The notes under the pieces are model-generated. The model saw only the letters and a program-made list of their open reading frames with translations, did not search any database and was not told the DNA's origin. A DNA stretch of 64,000 nucleotides from Arthrobacter sp. SLBN-112 (GTDB lineage Bacteria; Actinomycetota; Actinomycetes; Actinomycetales; Micrococcaceae): positions 2,170,001 through 2,234,000 of the forward strand of contig NZ_JAUSXY010000001.1 of the NCBI RefSeq assembly GCF_030944625.1, in the 5' to 3' direction. Both the position numbers and the translations under genes were made by a program. Numbering within the stretch: the first letter of the stretch is position 1; the number at the start of each line of letters is the position of its first letter. Below are positions 9,638-21,381 of this stretch, in pieces.

Positions 9638-10018
9638 ATGGATGAAACCGCAGCCCCCGGGGACACCGGCGAACACGACCCCAAGGAACGCGGTCCTGCC
9701 CGGTTTGCCCGCCCGGTCCTGATCGCCGCCGCCGTGGTGGCAGTAGTGTGCATCGCGCTCCTGGTGATCATTTTCCTCCTCGACACGTTCAACGCCACCG
9801 TCTACTCGGTGGGCGGCAACGACATCGCGGACAATACGCAGGAAGCCCGCGATATCCGCGGGCTGTACGACGGCGCGCGGGCCGGAAGCATCTTCTTCCT
9901 CGTTGCTGCGCTGCTCGCCGCGGCCGCTGCGGGCTGGGTGCTGTTCCGGGGACGGAAACAGGGCGGCAGCGATGCTGACGGCGGCGAAGACGTGGACTTC
10001 GACGATCTGGGCCGCTGA
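9638..10018 (+). CDS. small two-helix membrane protein of unknown function
   Basis: A 126-residue protein with an acidic N-terminal segment, a transmembrane helix (about residues 27-49, VLIAAAVVAVVCIALLVIIF), an external-looking loop of about 40 residues, a second helix (about 85-104) and a cytosolic acidic tail (GGEDVDFDDLGR). The fold suggests a bitopic hairpin with both ends in the cytosol. No enzyme motif is visible and I do not recognise a family. The ATG at 9638 follows its -10 at leaderless spacing. It precedes the groESL operon by 250 bp, but groESL has its own promoter. Confidence 0.7.
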   Translation: MDETAAPGDTGEHDPKERGPARFARPVLIAAAVVAVVCIALLVIIFLLDTFNATVYSVGGNDIADNTQEARDIRGLYDGARAGSIFFLVAALLAAAAAGWVLFRGRKQGGSDADGGEDVDFDDLGR

Positions 10019-10085
10019 GGCTGCCCGCGACCCCGTTACTGCGTCCCGGAATGATGCGAAACAGAGTACGCCGATGACGAAAAGT

Positions 10086-10112
10086 TGGCACTCACCTTGA
10101 CCGAGTGCTAAC
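10086..10112 (+). promoter_or_regulatory. CIRCE operator 1 (HrcA site)
   Basis: TTGGCACTC-N9-GAGTGCTAA, a 17/18 match to the CIRCE consensus TTAGCACTC-N9-GAGTGCTAA. It covers the -35 box of the groES promoter, so HrcA bound here would block RNA polymerase. Confidence 0.9.
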
Positions 10113-10126
10113 CCTTACATAGAGTC
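10098..10126 (+). promoter_or_regulatory. groES-groEL promoter
   Basis: TTGACC (10098-10103), a 17-bp spacer and TAGAGT (10121-10126) form a housekeeping-type promoter. Transcription should start near 10133, leaving a leader of about 135 nt before groES. The -35 lies in CIRCE 1 and the start point lies in CIRCE 2. Confidence 0.75.
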
Positions 10127-10131
10127 TTCAT

Positions 10132-10158
10132 TAGCACTCTCCCCCGGAGGGTGCTAAC
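10132..10158 (+). promoter_or_regulatory. CIRCE operator 2 (HrcA site)
   Basis: TTAGCACTC-N9-GGGTGCTAA, 17/18 to the CIRCE consensus. It begins at the predicted transcription start, so it is an operator in DNA and also forms a hairpin at the 5' end of the mRNA. Confidence 0.9.
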
Positions 10159-10267
10159 ACATGAAGAGCTGCCAGCCAGGCTGCTGCCGGCACCGCGACG
10201 ACGGTTTGCCAGCCACGGCGGAAAGCTTTCCAGTCCACGAATTTGCTGACGAAAAGGAGAGGTCCGA

Positions 10268-10561
10268 GTGTCGGTCTCTATTAAGCCTCTTGAGGATCGT
10301 ATCGTTGTCCGCCCGCTCGAAGCCGAGCAGACCACGGCTTCCGGCCTGGTCATCCCGGACTCCGCGCAGGAGAAGCCGCAGGAAGGCGAAGTTGTTGCAG
10401 TAGGCCCCGGCCGCTTCGAAGACGGCAACCGCGTTCCGGTTGACGTAGCAGTTGGCGACGTCGTCATCTACTCCAAGTACGGCGGAACCGAAGTCAAGAC
10501 CGGCGGCACCGAGTACCTCGTGCTGTCCGCCCGCGACGTCCTGGCGATCGTCGTAAAGTAA
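10268..10561 (+). CDS. groES: co-chaperonin GroES
   Basis: Ten-kilodalton lid of the GroEL folding chamber. The 97-residue product shows the standard [20 protein letters not shown] start (key residues K, P, L, D, R), the mobile loop region after it, and the [15 protein letters not shown] segment. The GTG start at 10268 is preceded by AGGAGAGG at good spacing. It is transcribed from a promoter with two CIRCE operators, so it should be induced when HrcA is titrated or inactivated by heat. A terminator-like hairpin separates it from groEL. Confidence 0.97.
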   Translation: MSVSIKPLEDRIVVRPLEAEQTTASGLVIPDSAQEKPQEGEVVAVGPGRFEDGNRVPVDVAVGDVVIYSKYGGTEVKTGGTEYLVLSARDVLAIVVK

Positions 10562-10572
10562 CTCTTTCGGAT

Positions 10573-10618
10573 CCCCGTGCTGCCGGCCACGCTTTTGCTG
10601 GCCGGCAGTGCGGGGTTT
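10573..10618 (+). terminator. hairpin between groES and groEL (partial terminator or processing site)
   Basis: CCCCG-TG-CTGCCGGCCA (10573-10589) pairs with TGGCCGGCAG-TG-CGGGG (10599-10615), interrupted only by a TG/TG mismatch, around a loop containing TTTT, and is followed by TTTCTG. It ends about 25 bp before groEL. It would make groES more abundant than groEL or stabilise the groES message; readthrough must occur because groEL has no separate promoter that I can see. Confidence 0.65.
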
Positions 10619-10628
10619 CTGTCTTTGA

Positions 10629-12251
<1,623 letters not shown>

Positions 12252-12340
12252 TCCCCACCGTCTCCCTAACCTCGCTTCGCTCGGTCAGGGAACCCTGACG
12301 GCGTGGGCCCACCCACAGGGACCCACGGCAGGCGCCATAC

Positions 12341-12376
12341 AGAAAACCGGCCCAGCATCAGCTGGGCCGGTTTCTT
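12341..12376. terminator. bidirectional intrinsic terminator after groEL
   Basis: AAACCGGCCCAGC (12344-12356) and GCTGGGCCGGTTT (12361-12373) form a perfect 13-bp stem with a 4-nt loop. T-rich runs follow on both strands (TTTCTT on plus, TTTTCT on minus), serving groEL (+) and the convergent reductase-like gene (-). Confidence 0.88.
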
Positions 12377-12387
12377 GTGTTCGGACG

Positions 12388-12990
12388 CTAGGTCGCGGCC
12401 ATCTCCGCCGTCTCAACCCCGCCCGCGCGTTCGTACACCAGCGACACCGCCCCTTTCGGGTAGCTGCGGGCCGGCTCGGCGAGGCGGTACGACGCAGGAA
12501 CGGTGCCGGCGTCGAACAGGCGTTTGCCCTGGCCCAGCGTGACCGGGTAAAGCCAGAGGTGGAGGCGGTCCAGTACGTTCGCAGCCAGCAATGAGCGGAT
12601 CAGGACGCCGCTGCCGAACAGGTGCACCTGCCCGTACTCGTCGCGGAGCCGTCCCGCAGCCCTCTCATCGGGCAGCACCGTGGTTCCGCCCCAGCCCGGG
12701 GTGGACGCAGTGCGCGAGACGACGAACTTGGGCACCCGGTTGAGTGCATCCGCAATATCCCCTGACTGGTGGGGCCAGTAAGCCGAAAAGATGTCATAAG
12801 TCTTCCGGCCGAGGAGCAGGGCATCCATTCGGCCGATCTCCGCCGCGATGGCCGCGCCGGCCTCGTCGTCGGAGACAGGTGCCTGCCAGCCGCCGAAGGC
12901 GAACTCGCCGTAGGTGTCTTCCTCCCGGCCGCCGGGAGCCTGGTAGACGCCGTCGAGGGTGATGAACAGGTTGGCAACGATGAATCCCAT
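12388..12990 (-). CDS. dihydrofolate reductase/RibD C-terminal-like protein
   Basis: About 200 residues with the DHFR-like fold of the RibD C-terminal family: FITLDGVYQAPGG near the N-terminus, MDALLLGRKTYDIFSAYWP (the nucleotide-binding helix), KFVVSRT, and VHLFGSGVLIRSLL before a LWLYPVTLGQGKRLF segment. Members of this family are usually stand-alone oxidoreductases of unknown substrate, not housekeeping FolA. It is convergent with groEL and divergent from the ligase gene. No operon partner is visible. Confidence 0.8.
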   Translation of the reverse strand: MGFIVANLFITLDGVYQAPGGREEDTYGEFAFGGWQAPVSDDEAGAAIAAEIGRMDALLLGRKTYDIFSAYWPHQSGDIADALNRVPKFVVSRTASTPGWGGTTVLPDERAAGRLRDEYGQVHLFGSGVLIRSLLAANVLDRLHLWLYPVTLGQGKRLFDAGTVPASYRLAEPARSYPKGAVSLVYERAGGVETAEMAAT

Positions 12991-13059
12991 GCGTCCAGTC
13001 TGGGAGGGCGATTTTGCGCTGTCCAGAGCCGCGGAGCCGGTACGTGGCAGGATGATGCC

Positions 13060-14583
13060 ATGCTGCTTCTTGAGCTCGTCAAAACCTCAGACGCCGTGGC
13101 GTCCACCCGGTCCCGGCTTGCGAAGGTCGAGGCGCTTGCGGACCTGCTGCGCCGGCTTGAGCCGGCGGAGATTCCGACGGCGGTGGGCTTGCTGATGGCG
13201 AAGCCCCGGCAGGGGCGCGTCGGAGCGGGATGGCGCAGCGTGGCGGCGGCCAAAGCGGAACCGGCCTTGGCGGCAAGCCTCACCGTTGCCGACCTCGATG
13301 CTGCGCTGGACAGGCTGCTCGCCACCGCGGGAGCAGGTTCGGCGGCAGGCCGCGCAGCCACGCTCGGGAACCTGATGACGGCCGCGACGGCGGGGGAGCA
13401 GGCCTTCATCTCCGGCGTCCTGCTCGGGGAACTGCGCACCGGCGCCCTCGACGGCGTCCTCACGGATGCCGTCGCCCGCGCCGCGGACAGGCCCGTCGCT
13501 GCCGTCCGACGCGCGGCGATGCTCTCGGGCGATCTGGGCGGCACCGCCCTGCTCGCCATGACGGGGACCGCAGCCGAGCTTGAAGCGGTGGGCCTCGTCG
13601 TCGGCCGCCCTGTGCAGCCGATGCTTGCCGCCACGGCCGCCAGCCCGGGCGAAGCCCTGGAAACCACCGGGGAAGCCTCTGTGGAATACAAGCTCGACGG
13701 CGCCCGCATCCAGGTCCACCGGGCCGGCGATGATGTCAGCATCTACACCCGCAACCTCGCCGATGTCACGCACCGGCTCCCGGAGGTGGTGGAACTGGTG
13801 CGTGGGCTGCCGGTGCAGGATGTGATCCTCGATGGCGAAACCCTCGCCCTCGACGAGGACGGTGGCCCACGGCCGTTCCAGGAAACCATGTCACGGTTCG
13901 GCGCTGATGCAGCGCGGGAAACGGTGCTGCATCCCTGGTTCTTCGACGTGCTGTACCTCGACGGGCAGGACCTGCTCGACGAACCTTTGTCCACCCGCAT
14001 CGACGCGCTGGAACGGATAGCTCCGGAACACCGGATCCCCGGCCGGATTACGGCAGACCCGGCCGTGGCTGAACGGGTGTCCCGGGCCGCGTTGGCTGCC
14101 GGTCACGAGGGCGTGGTGGTGAAGGCCATCGGGTCCGCCTACGCCGCCGGACGGCGGGGATCCAACTGGGTGAAAGTGAAACCGGTGCTCACGTACGACC
14201 TGGTGGTGCTTGCCTGTGAATGGGGGTCGGGGCGCCGGACCGGGTTGCTCTCGAACCTGCACCTTGGGGCACTGGACCCTGAAGGGGACTTCGGTGAACC
14301 GGGCGGCTACGTGATGGTGGGCAAGACCTTCAAGGGGCTCACCGATGAGCTGCTGCGCTGGCAGACGGAGAAATTCCAGGAACTCGAGGTGCGGCGCACC
14401 GCCGGCACCGTATGGGTTGAGCCGGTCACCGTCGTCGAAATAGCGATCGACGGCGTCCAGCAGTCACCGCGCTACCCGGGCGGAATCGCCCTGAGGTTTG
14501 CCCGGGTGAAACGCTACCGGGACGATAAATCCCCGGCGGAAGCCGACACCATCCAGACCCTCCGCGCCCTGCTGCGTCCCTAG
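13060..14583 (+). CDS. ligB: ATP-dependent DNA ligase, LigB type
   Basis: Predicted ATP-dependent nick-sealing ligase of 507 residues, the length of mycobacterial LigB. An N-terminal helical DNA-binding domain (starting MLLLELVKTSDAVASTRSR) precedes the nucleotidyltransferase core with motif I EYKLDGARIQVH, where Lys211 is the adenylation site. Motif III (FFDVLYLDG), motif IV (HEGVVVKA) and motif V (NWVKVKP) follow, then an OB fold with RFARVKRYRDDK. The ATG at 13060 matches the family N-terminus. Such ligases are accessory to the essential NAD-dependent LigA. It stands alone, with no Ku or LigD nearby. Confidence 0.92.
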   Translation: MLLLELVKTSDAVASTRSRLAKVEALADLLRRLEPAEIPTAVGLLMAKPRQGRVGAGWRSVAAAKAEPALAASLTVADLDAALDRLLATAGAGSAAGRAATLGNLMTAATAGEQAFISGVLLGELRTGALDGVLTDAVARAADRPVAAVRRAAMLSGDLGGTALLAMTGTAAELEAVGLVVGRPVQPMLAATAASPGEALETTGEASVEYKLDGARIQVHRAGDDVSIYTRNLADVTHRLPEVVELVRGLPVQDVILDGETLALDEDGGPRPFQETMSRFGADAARETVLHPWFFDVLYLDGQDLLDEPLSTRIDALERIAPEHRIPGRITADPAVAERVSRAALAAGHEGVVVKAIGSAYAAGRRGSNWVKVKPVLTYDLVVLACEWGSGRRTGLLSNLHLGALDPEGDFGEPGGYVMVGKTFKGLTDELLRWQTEKFQELEVRRTAGTVWVEPVTVVEIAIDGVQQSPRYPGGIALRFARVKRYRDDKSPAEADTIQTLRALLRP

Positions 14584-14606
14584 CGGACGGATGGTTGGTG
14601 GGCGGG

Positions 14607-15575
14607 TCAGTCGCGGGTGCCGCTGCGCTGCCGCCTCAAGTTCCGTGCCGCTGCCGCGGGCCGCCGCTTGGCCACCACCCGGTAGAAAAGAAGGACCGCG
14701 ACGGCGGCCGCGACGATGCCCACGAGGTTCAGCAACAACTGCAGGGCCGAGCCAGCCGCCTTCGGGAACTCACCCAGGACCAAAGCCACCGCCACATATC
14801 CGGCCGCCGGCACGGTGGTCACGGAGATGAAGACCCCGATCAGTGCCGCGGACCGCCGGCCAATGATCGACAGCATTCCCGCGAATCCCGCCAGGATGGC
14901 AACGATCAATGAATAGGGGCCGGGATGGTAGATGAATTCGACGGCGGATCCCTTGTCCAGGGCATCGCGGGGGAAGAGGCCCAGCGGGATCGACAGCCAG
15001 GCCGTCAAAGCCGCCAGAAGCATGGCGACCGGAAACCCGACGCCCAGGGCAATGGCTGCGCGGCGGCCAAGCTTCCACTGCCGGGTGGCAAGCGAAACGG
15101 CCAGGGCGGCCAGCGGCCCGAACTCGGGTCCCACCGCCATGGCACCCACAATCGCGATGGGGGAATCGGTCACAATGCCGATTCCGGCGAGCTGCGTTGC
15201 CAGCACCAGGAAGGCGAGGAAGTTCCACGTGAGCCTGGAATCCTCGCCAGTTTGCCCCGTCACGTCGTCCCAGATCATCGCGTCCGCACCGTCCCCCGGT
15301 GCGGCGTGCTCCGCCCGGTCAGCATTCCTGGACAGGACGAATTCCGGCGTGGTCATGGCAACGGAGCCCACGTCGCCGATCTTCAGGACCTCAAGCTTCT
15401 CCAGGAGTTCCTCCACAGACTCCCTGGCGATCTGGACCTCGATGACGTCACCCGGCGGTACCACGGACGCGCTGGAGATCAATGCGACACCCGCAGTTCC
15501 CACCTGGTCCCGGCAGGCCTTCAACGTCACCTCGGACAATTCTCCGGGCACGCAAATCCGCAATTGGACGATCAC
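14607..15575 (-). CDS. DUF389 family integral membrane protein
   Basis: A 322-residue protein with an N-terminal ferredoxin-like domain (about residues 1-85) followed by the hydrophobic DUF389 region with roughly six membrane helices. The family-typical SPIAIVGAMAVGPEFGPLAA stretch is present (key residues P, G, M, P, E, G). DUF389 proteins are conserved but without established function. The GTG start at 15575 is chosen because GGAAGGGAG precedes it by five bases. The C-terminus is Arg/Ala-rich and cytosolic. It is divergent from the acyltransferase gene, 118 bp away. Confidence 0.8.
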   Translation of the reverse strand: MIVQLRICVPGELSEVTLKACRDQVGTAGVALISSASVVPPGDVIEVQIARESVEELLEKLEVLKIGDVGSVAMTTPEFVLSRNADRAEHAAPGDGADAMIWDDVTGQTGEDSRLTWNFLAFLVLATQLAGIGIVTDSPIAIVGAMAVGPEFGPLAALAVSLATRQWKLGRRAAIALGVGFPVAMLLAALTAWLSIPLGLFPRDALDKGSAVEFIYHPGPYSLIVAILAGFAGMLSIIGRRSAALIGVFISVTTVPAAGYVAVALVLGEFPKAAGSALQLLLNLVGIVAAAVAVLLFYRVVAKRRPAAAARNLRRQRSGTRD

Positions 15576-15693
15576 GCCGGCTCCCTTCCGCACCTGGGCC
15601 CAGCTTAGTTCGCGCCGGAGCCCGGATTGGCCCTTCCAAACCCCGGTGCGTAGGCTGGATGCTTTGGCCGGCCGGTGGTGTGAGGGGTTCGAA

Positions 15694-17772
15694 GTGTCGA
15701 TGACGGGGATCCGGACGGCACCGGCAACGGCGGGAACCGTCCCCAGCCGCAACCGCAAACCGACCTTCCGGCCCGAGGTCCAGGGACTCCGGGCCCTGGC
15801 TGTCCTCATGGTTGTGGCCTACCACGTCTGGCTGGGCCGCGTGTCCGGCGGTGTGGACATCTTCCTGCTGATCTCCGCCTTTCTGCTCACGCTCTCCTTC
15901 GTCCGCAAAGCAGAGTCCGGCCAGCCCTTCCGGCTGATGGCGCACTGGCTGCACCTCTTCAAGCGCCTGCTGCCGGCCGCCGTCGTCGTGATCCTCGGGG
16001 TGCTGGCCGGCACCTGGCTGATCCTGCCCCAAGGCCGCTGGCCGCAGGTCCTGGACCAAGCCTGGGCATCGCTGTTGTATAGCCAGAACTGGCTGCTGGC
16101 AGACGCCGCGGTGGACTATTACGCACAGGACCATGCCGGAGCCAGCCCGCTGCAGCACTTCTGGTCGTTGTCCATCCAGGGGCAGGTCTTCATCCTCTGG
16201 CCGCTCATTTTCGCCGCCACCGCCGCGCTCCTGCGGGCCGTCCGCCGGATTCCCCGGCTGGAGCGCACCACCTACCGGGGATTTCTGGCTGTGGTTTTCG
16301 GCTCGTTGTTCGCCGCGTCCCTGGCCTATTCCATTGACCAGACCGCCACCAACCAGGCCTACGCATACTTCGATACCGGCGCCAGGCTCTGGGAGTTTGC
16401 CCTCGGGTCCCTGCTGGCGCTCGCGTTGCCGTACCTCAGGCCCGGCCGCGCGCTGAGGGTGGTCCTGGGCTGGGCGGGGCTCGCAGGCATGGTGTCATGC
16501 GGGTTGCTCCTCACGGTCGACAGGTCCTTTCCCGGCTACGTGGCCCTCTGGCCCACGCTGGCTGCCGCCGCCATCATCGTCGCCGGGCAGTCCGGCAGTC
16601 GCTTCGGCGTGGACAGGCTCCTGAGCAGCAGGCCGGCCGTCGCCCTGGGCGACAACTCCTACGCGCTTTACCTCTGGCACTGGCCGGTCCTGGTGCTGGC
16701 GCTGGCGGCCACGGGGGTGGAGGCGCCGAACCTCAAGCAGGGCCTCGGCATCGTAGCCGCCGCCGTCGTGCTTGCCATCCTTACCACCCGCTTCGTGGAG
16801 AAGCCGTTGCGGGACTGGCACTGGCCCAAGCTCCGCGCCTGGCGTACCGCCGTCGTCATTGTTGCCTGTGGTGCCCTGCTGGCCGGTCCCGTGGCCGTGT
16901 GGCAGACATCGCTCACTGCGGAGGAAAGCGCGACGGCGGCACAACCCCGCGAGCTCACGCCGGGTGCGCTGGCGCTCACCCCGGAGAACGAAAACTTGCC
17001 GGCTCCGCGCGCGAGGACCATCCCCGGGCCAACGGCATTGGACAACGACTGGGCCGGGATCGACTCGCGCTGCACAGGTTCGAACGCCACCAGCGACCCA
17101 ATCCTCGAGGGGTGCCGGCAGGAGATTCCGGAGGAACCAGCCACCAAACGCATCGTGGTGCTGGGGGATTCGCATGCCCAGCAGTACCTCGCCGCGCTGG
17201 CCCCGGTGGCGGCTGCACGCGGCTGGGAACTGGTGACACTGCTGATGCCCGCATGCCGGTTCGGCGCGGAATCGGACGCCCGGAACGCCGAATGCAACGC
17301 CTACAACAGGGCCAGCTCCGCCTACGTCCTGGAACACCTTCCGGACGCTGTCTTCACGGTGGCGACGCTGACCCACGAAGAAGCCCCGTTCGAAACGGAG
17401 GTCCCCGGCTACCTTCAGGGAGTCGCTCCGTTTGCCAACGCGGGAATCGAGATCGTGGGCATCCGGGACAACCCCCGGTTCACGTTCAACATGCCCCAAT
17501 GCGCACAACGCCATGGCGCGGACGCGCCGGCCTGCAATCCGGCACTGGCCGAGTCCCTCGTTGAGCCGTCGCCGCTGGAAAACTACCGCGGCAAGGTGCC
17601 GGGCCTGCACCTGATGGACATGAGCGACTTCATCTGCGCCCGGGGCGTCTGCCCAGCCGTGGTGGGTAACGTCTACGTCTACAAGGACGACAACCACCTG
17701 ACCCGGACGTACGTGGAAACCATGATCCCCATGTTCGAGCAGCGACTACTGGCGGCAACAGGATGGAGCTGA
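15694..17772 (+). CDS. membrane O-acyltransferase with C-terminal SGNH domain (OafA/YrhL type)
   Basis: A two-domain enzyme predicted to acylate cell-wall or envelope glycans. The N-terminal acyltransferase-3 domain begins RPEVQGLRALAVLMVVAYHV with the conserved Arg and His and has about ten membrane helices to roughly residue 400. An extracytoplasmic SGNH esterase-like domain follows with block I VVLGDSHAQQ and the catalytic D-x-x-H in DDNHL near the end. GTG at 15694 has GAGGGG six bases upstream and gives 692 residues; ATG at 15700 is the alternative. The glycan substrate cannot be told from sequence, and no polysaccharide cluster surrounds it. Confidence 0.88.
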   Translation: MSMTGIRTAPATAGTVPSRNRKPTFRPEVQGLRALAVLMVVAYHVWLGRVSGGVDIFLLISAFLLTLSFVRKAESGQPFRLMAHWLHLFKRLLPAAVVVILGVLAGTWLILPQGRWPQVLDQAWASLLYSQNWLLADAAVDYYAQDHAGASPLQHFWSLSIQGQVFILWPLIFAATAALLRAVRRIPRLERTTYRGFLAVVFGSLFAASLAYSIDQTATNQAYAYFDTGARLWEFALGSLLALALPYLRPGRALRVVLGWAGLAGMVSCGLLLTVDRSFPGYVALWPTLAAAAIIVAGQSGSRFGVDRLLSSRPAVALGDNSYALYLWHWPVLVLALAATGVEAPNLKQGLGIVAAAVVLAILTTRFVEKPLRDWHWPKLRAWRTAVVIVACGALLAGPVAVWQTSLTAEESATAAQPRELTPGALALTPENENLPAPRARTIPGPTALDNDWAGIDSRCTGSNATSDPILEGCRQEIPEEPATKRIVVLGDSHAQQYLAALAPVAAARGWELVTLLMPACRFGAESDARNAECNAYNRASSAYVLEHLPDAVFTVATLTHEEAPFETEVPGYLQGVAPFANAGIEIVGIRDNPRFTFNMPQCAQRHGADAPACNPALAESLVEPSPLENYRGKVPGLHLMDMSDFICARGVCPAVVGNVYVYKDDNHLTRTYVETMIPMFEQRLLAATGWS

Positions 17773-17834
17773 GTGCGGTTGCTCACATTGCGGGCTTGGA
17801 ATAGGGGGATCGGGCCGGAGGTTCTAATATTTAG

Positions 17835-19484
<1,650 letters not shown>

Positions 19485-19503
19485 TCCCGGTGGGGTAATG
19501 CTG

Positions 19504-19543
19504 CGGAAGGAGGTGGGGAAATTCCCCACCTCCTTCCGAATTT
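19504..19543. terminator. bidirectional terminator between guaB and the sugar kinase gene
   Basis: GGAAGGAGGTGGGGAA (19505-19520) pairs perfectly with TTCCCCACCTCCTTCC (19522-19537), then AATTT follows on the plus strand. It separates the convergent ends of guaB (+) and the PfkB kinase (-). Confidence 0.85.
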
Positions 19544-19549
19544 AATCCC

Positions 19550-20485
19550 CTATACCGCCGGCTGCAGTTCCGACGTAAGCTCCTCGAGGGTTGGAGGATT
19601 GGCGCCCGGCCGGCTGACCGTGATCGCCGCAGCCTTCGATGCTGTCCTGCCCAAGGTTTCCAGGACGGAGGGCGCCAAGCCATCGGTGCTTCGGCAGAGC
19701 AGGCCGTAAATCAGGGCTGCCATATAGGAATCGCCGGCCCCGATGGTGTCCGCCACTACCGTTTGAACGGACGGAATCTGCACCCGTGTGGCCGGTGTTG
19801 CGAGCAGCGAGCCGGCCGAACCCATGGTGATCACAGCCAGGCCCGCGCCAAGTTCCAGGATCCGCGCCGCGGCGTCCTCGAACGTCAGACCCGGGTAGAG
19901 CCACCGGGCATCCTCGTCGCTAAGCTTCAGCACGTCCGCCAGGGGAGCCAGGTCTTCGAAAACAGCGAGCGCCTCCGCGTGGCTGCCCAAGAGTGCGGGG
20001 CGGATATTGGGATCGTAGGAAACCAGGCATTCACGGTGCGCCCGTTCCAGGAGGCTCTTGACGGAACCGGCTCCCGGCGCCAGGAAGCTGGCGATCGAGC
20101 CGGTGTGCAGCACCTTGGGGAAGTGGGCGGGGTGCACCGGCGGCAGCTCCCAGGAAACATCGAACTCGTAGCTGGCGGACCCGTCCGCGCCCACCGTGGC
20201 GGTGGCGGACGCCGTGCGGCCCGGTGATTTTGACCCTGGCAGCAGTGCAACTCCGGCGCTGCCCAGGTGACGCTCGATCAGAGCGCCGCGTTCGTCGTCG
20301 CCGATTGAGGTCAGGAGGCTGGTTCGCACACCCAACCGTGCCAGCCCGTATGCCACGTTGGCCGGGGAACCGCCGGGGTGCTCCATCGTGCCTTCGGAGG
20401 TGCTGACGACGTCGACGAGTGCTTCGCCAACCACGATGACATCGGGAGTGGAGGTGCTGGCGCCGGAGCCATTGGTGTAGGACAT
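19550..20485 (-). CDS. PfkB-family carbohydrate kinase, probable fructokinase (FrcK-like)
   Basis: Ribokinase-fold sugar kinase of 311 residues. The N-terminal signature GGSPANVAYGLARLG and the C-terminal ATP/catalytic motif DTIGAGDSYMA with the base Asp are both present. It is the last gene of an operon reading substrate-binding protein, permease, ATPase, kinase, the order of the rhizobial fructose system frcBCAK. Phosphorylation of imported fructose or a related ketose/pentose is therefore the likely job, although the sugar is an inference from gene order and from the binding protein's resemblance. Confidence 0.85.
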   Translation of the reverse strand: MSYTNGSGASTSTPDVIVVGEALVDVVSTSEGTMEHPGGSPANVAYGLARLGVRTSLLTSIGDDERGALIERHLGSAGVALLPGSKSPGRTASATATVGADGSASYEFDVSWELPPVHPAHFPKVLHTGSIASFLAPGAGSVKSLLERAHRECLVSYDPNIRPALLGSHAEALAVFEDLAPLADVLKLSDEDARWLYPGLTFEDAAARILELGAGLAVITMGSAGSLLATPATRVQIPSVQTVVADTIGAGDSYMAALIYGLLCRSTDGLAPSVLETLGRTASKAAAITVSRPGANPPTLEELTSELQPAV

Positions 20486-20510
20486 ATGAGCAATCTTTCG
20501 TGAAGACGGG

Positions 20511-20547
20511 CGCGGACCTGCCGCCCGGGCAGGCGAGCAGGTCCGCG
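20511..20547 (-). other. intercistronic hairpin between ABC ATPase and kinase genes
   Basis: CGCGGACCTGC (20511-20521) pairs with GCAGGTCCGCG (20537-20547), with a further GCCCGGGC palindrome in the loop. No T-run follows in the direction of transcription, so an RNA-stabilising or processing hairpin fits better than a terminator. Confidence 0.5.
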
Positions 20548-20585
20548 AACAGGAAGGGAGAGTGAAGGAAAGCGGTCGTACGGGG

Positions 20586-21381
20586 TCAGGCTGTGGCCGC
20601 GCCGGTCATGATGGCCACGGCGTCGGTCATGCTGTGCGACTTCGGGGTGATCGTGGCGGCGCATTTGCCCAGACGCTGGATGTGGATCCTGTCAGCAACG
20701 TCGAACACGTGCGGCATGTTGTGGCTGATCAGGATGACCGGAAGACCGCGGTCCCGGAGATCCCGGACCAGCTGGAGGACTTGGTTGGACTCTCTCACGC
20801 CGAGCGCCGCGGTCGGCTCGTCCAGCACTACTACCTTGGAACCGAACGCTGCTGCCCTCGCCACGGCCACGGCCTGACGCTGGCCGCCGGAAAGGTTCTC
20901 GACCGGGACGGTGACATCCTGGAGGGTCGAAATTCCGAGTCGGGTGAGCTCCTCCTTCGCCTTTCGCCGCATGCCCTTGGTGTCCAGGACCCTGAAGATG
21001 GACCCGAGCGGGCCGGCCACCCGTTCTTCCCGGCCCCAGGAACAGGTTCGACGCCACGTCCAGGGCGGGCGAGACGGCAAGGTTCTGGTAGACCGTTTCG
21101 ATTCCATGCGCACGGGCATCCTGCGGACGCTTGAAGTGCACTGGCTGGCCGGAAACCAGGAGCTCGCCCGAGTCCGGAACCTCGGCACCGGTGAGGCACT
21201 TAATGAGGGTGGACTTGCCGGCGCCGTTGTCGCCGATGATGGCCAGCACCTCGCCCGGGTACAGGTCAAGGCTGACACCGTCCAGGCCAACCACCTTGCC
21301 GAAAGTCTTGACGAGGTTCCGCGCCTGGAGGATTGGCTGCCGGGTTTCGGTCTCGGGGGATTCAAGCCCGGTGGAGGTCAT
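20586..21381 (-). pseudogene. sugar ABC transporter ATPase (FrcA-like), single-base frameshift
   Basis: Single-domain sugar ABC ATPase of about 264 residues. The first half has Walker A GDNGAGKST, and the second half, in a different frame, has the signature LSGGQRQAVAVARA, Walker B VVVLDEPTAAL and the H-loop SHN. The frames meet at NLFLG/REERVAGP, where CCCC at 21034-21037 (plus strand) has one base too many; CCC would restore a continuous protein. The ATG at 21381 overlaps the permease stop by 4 bp. If the frameshift is real the transporter would lack its motor, yet its partners are intact, which favours a sequencing error or very recent mutation. Confidence 0.82.
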
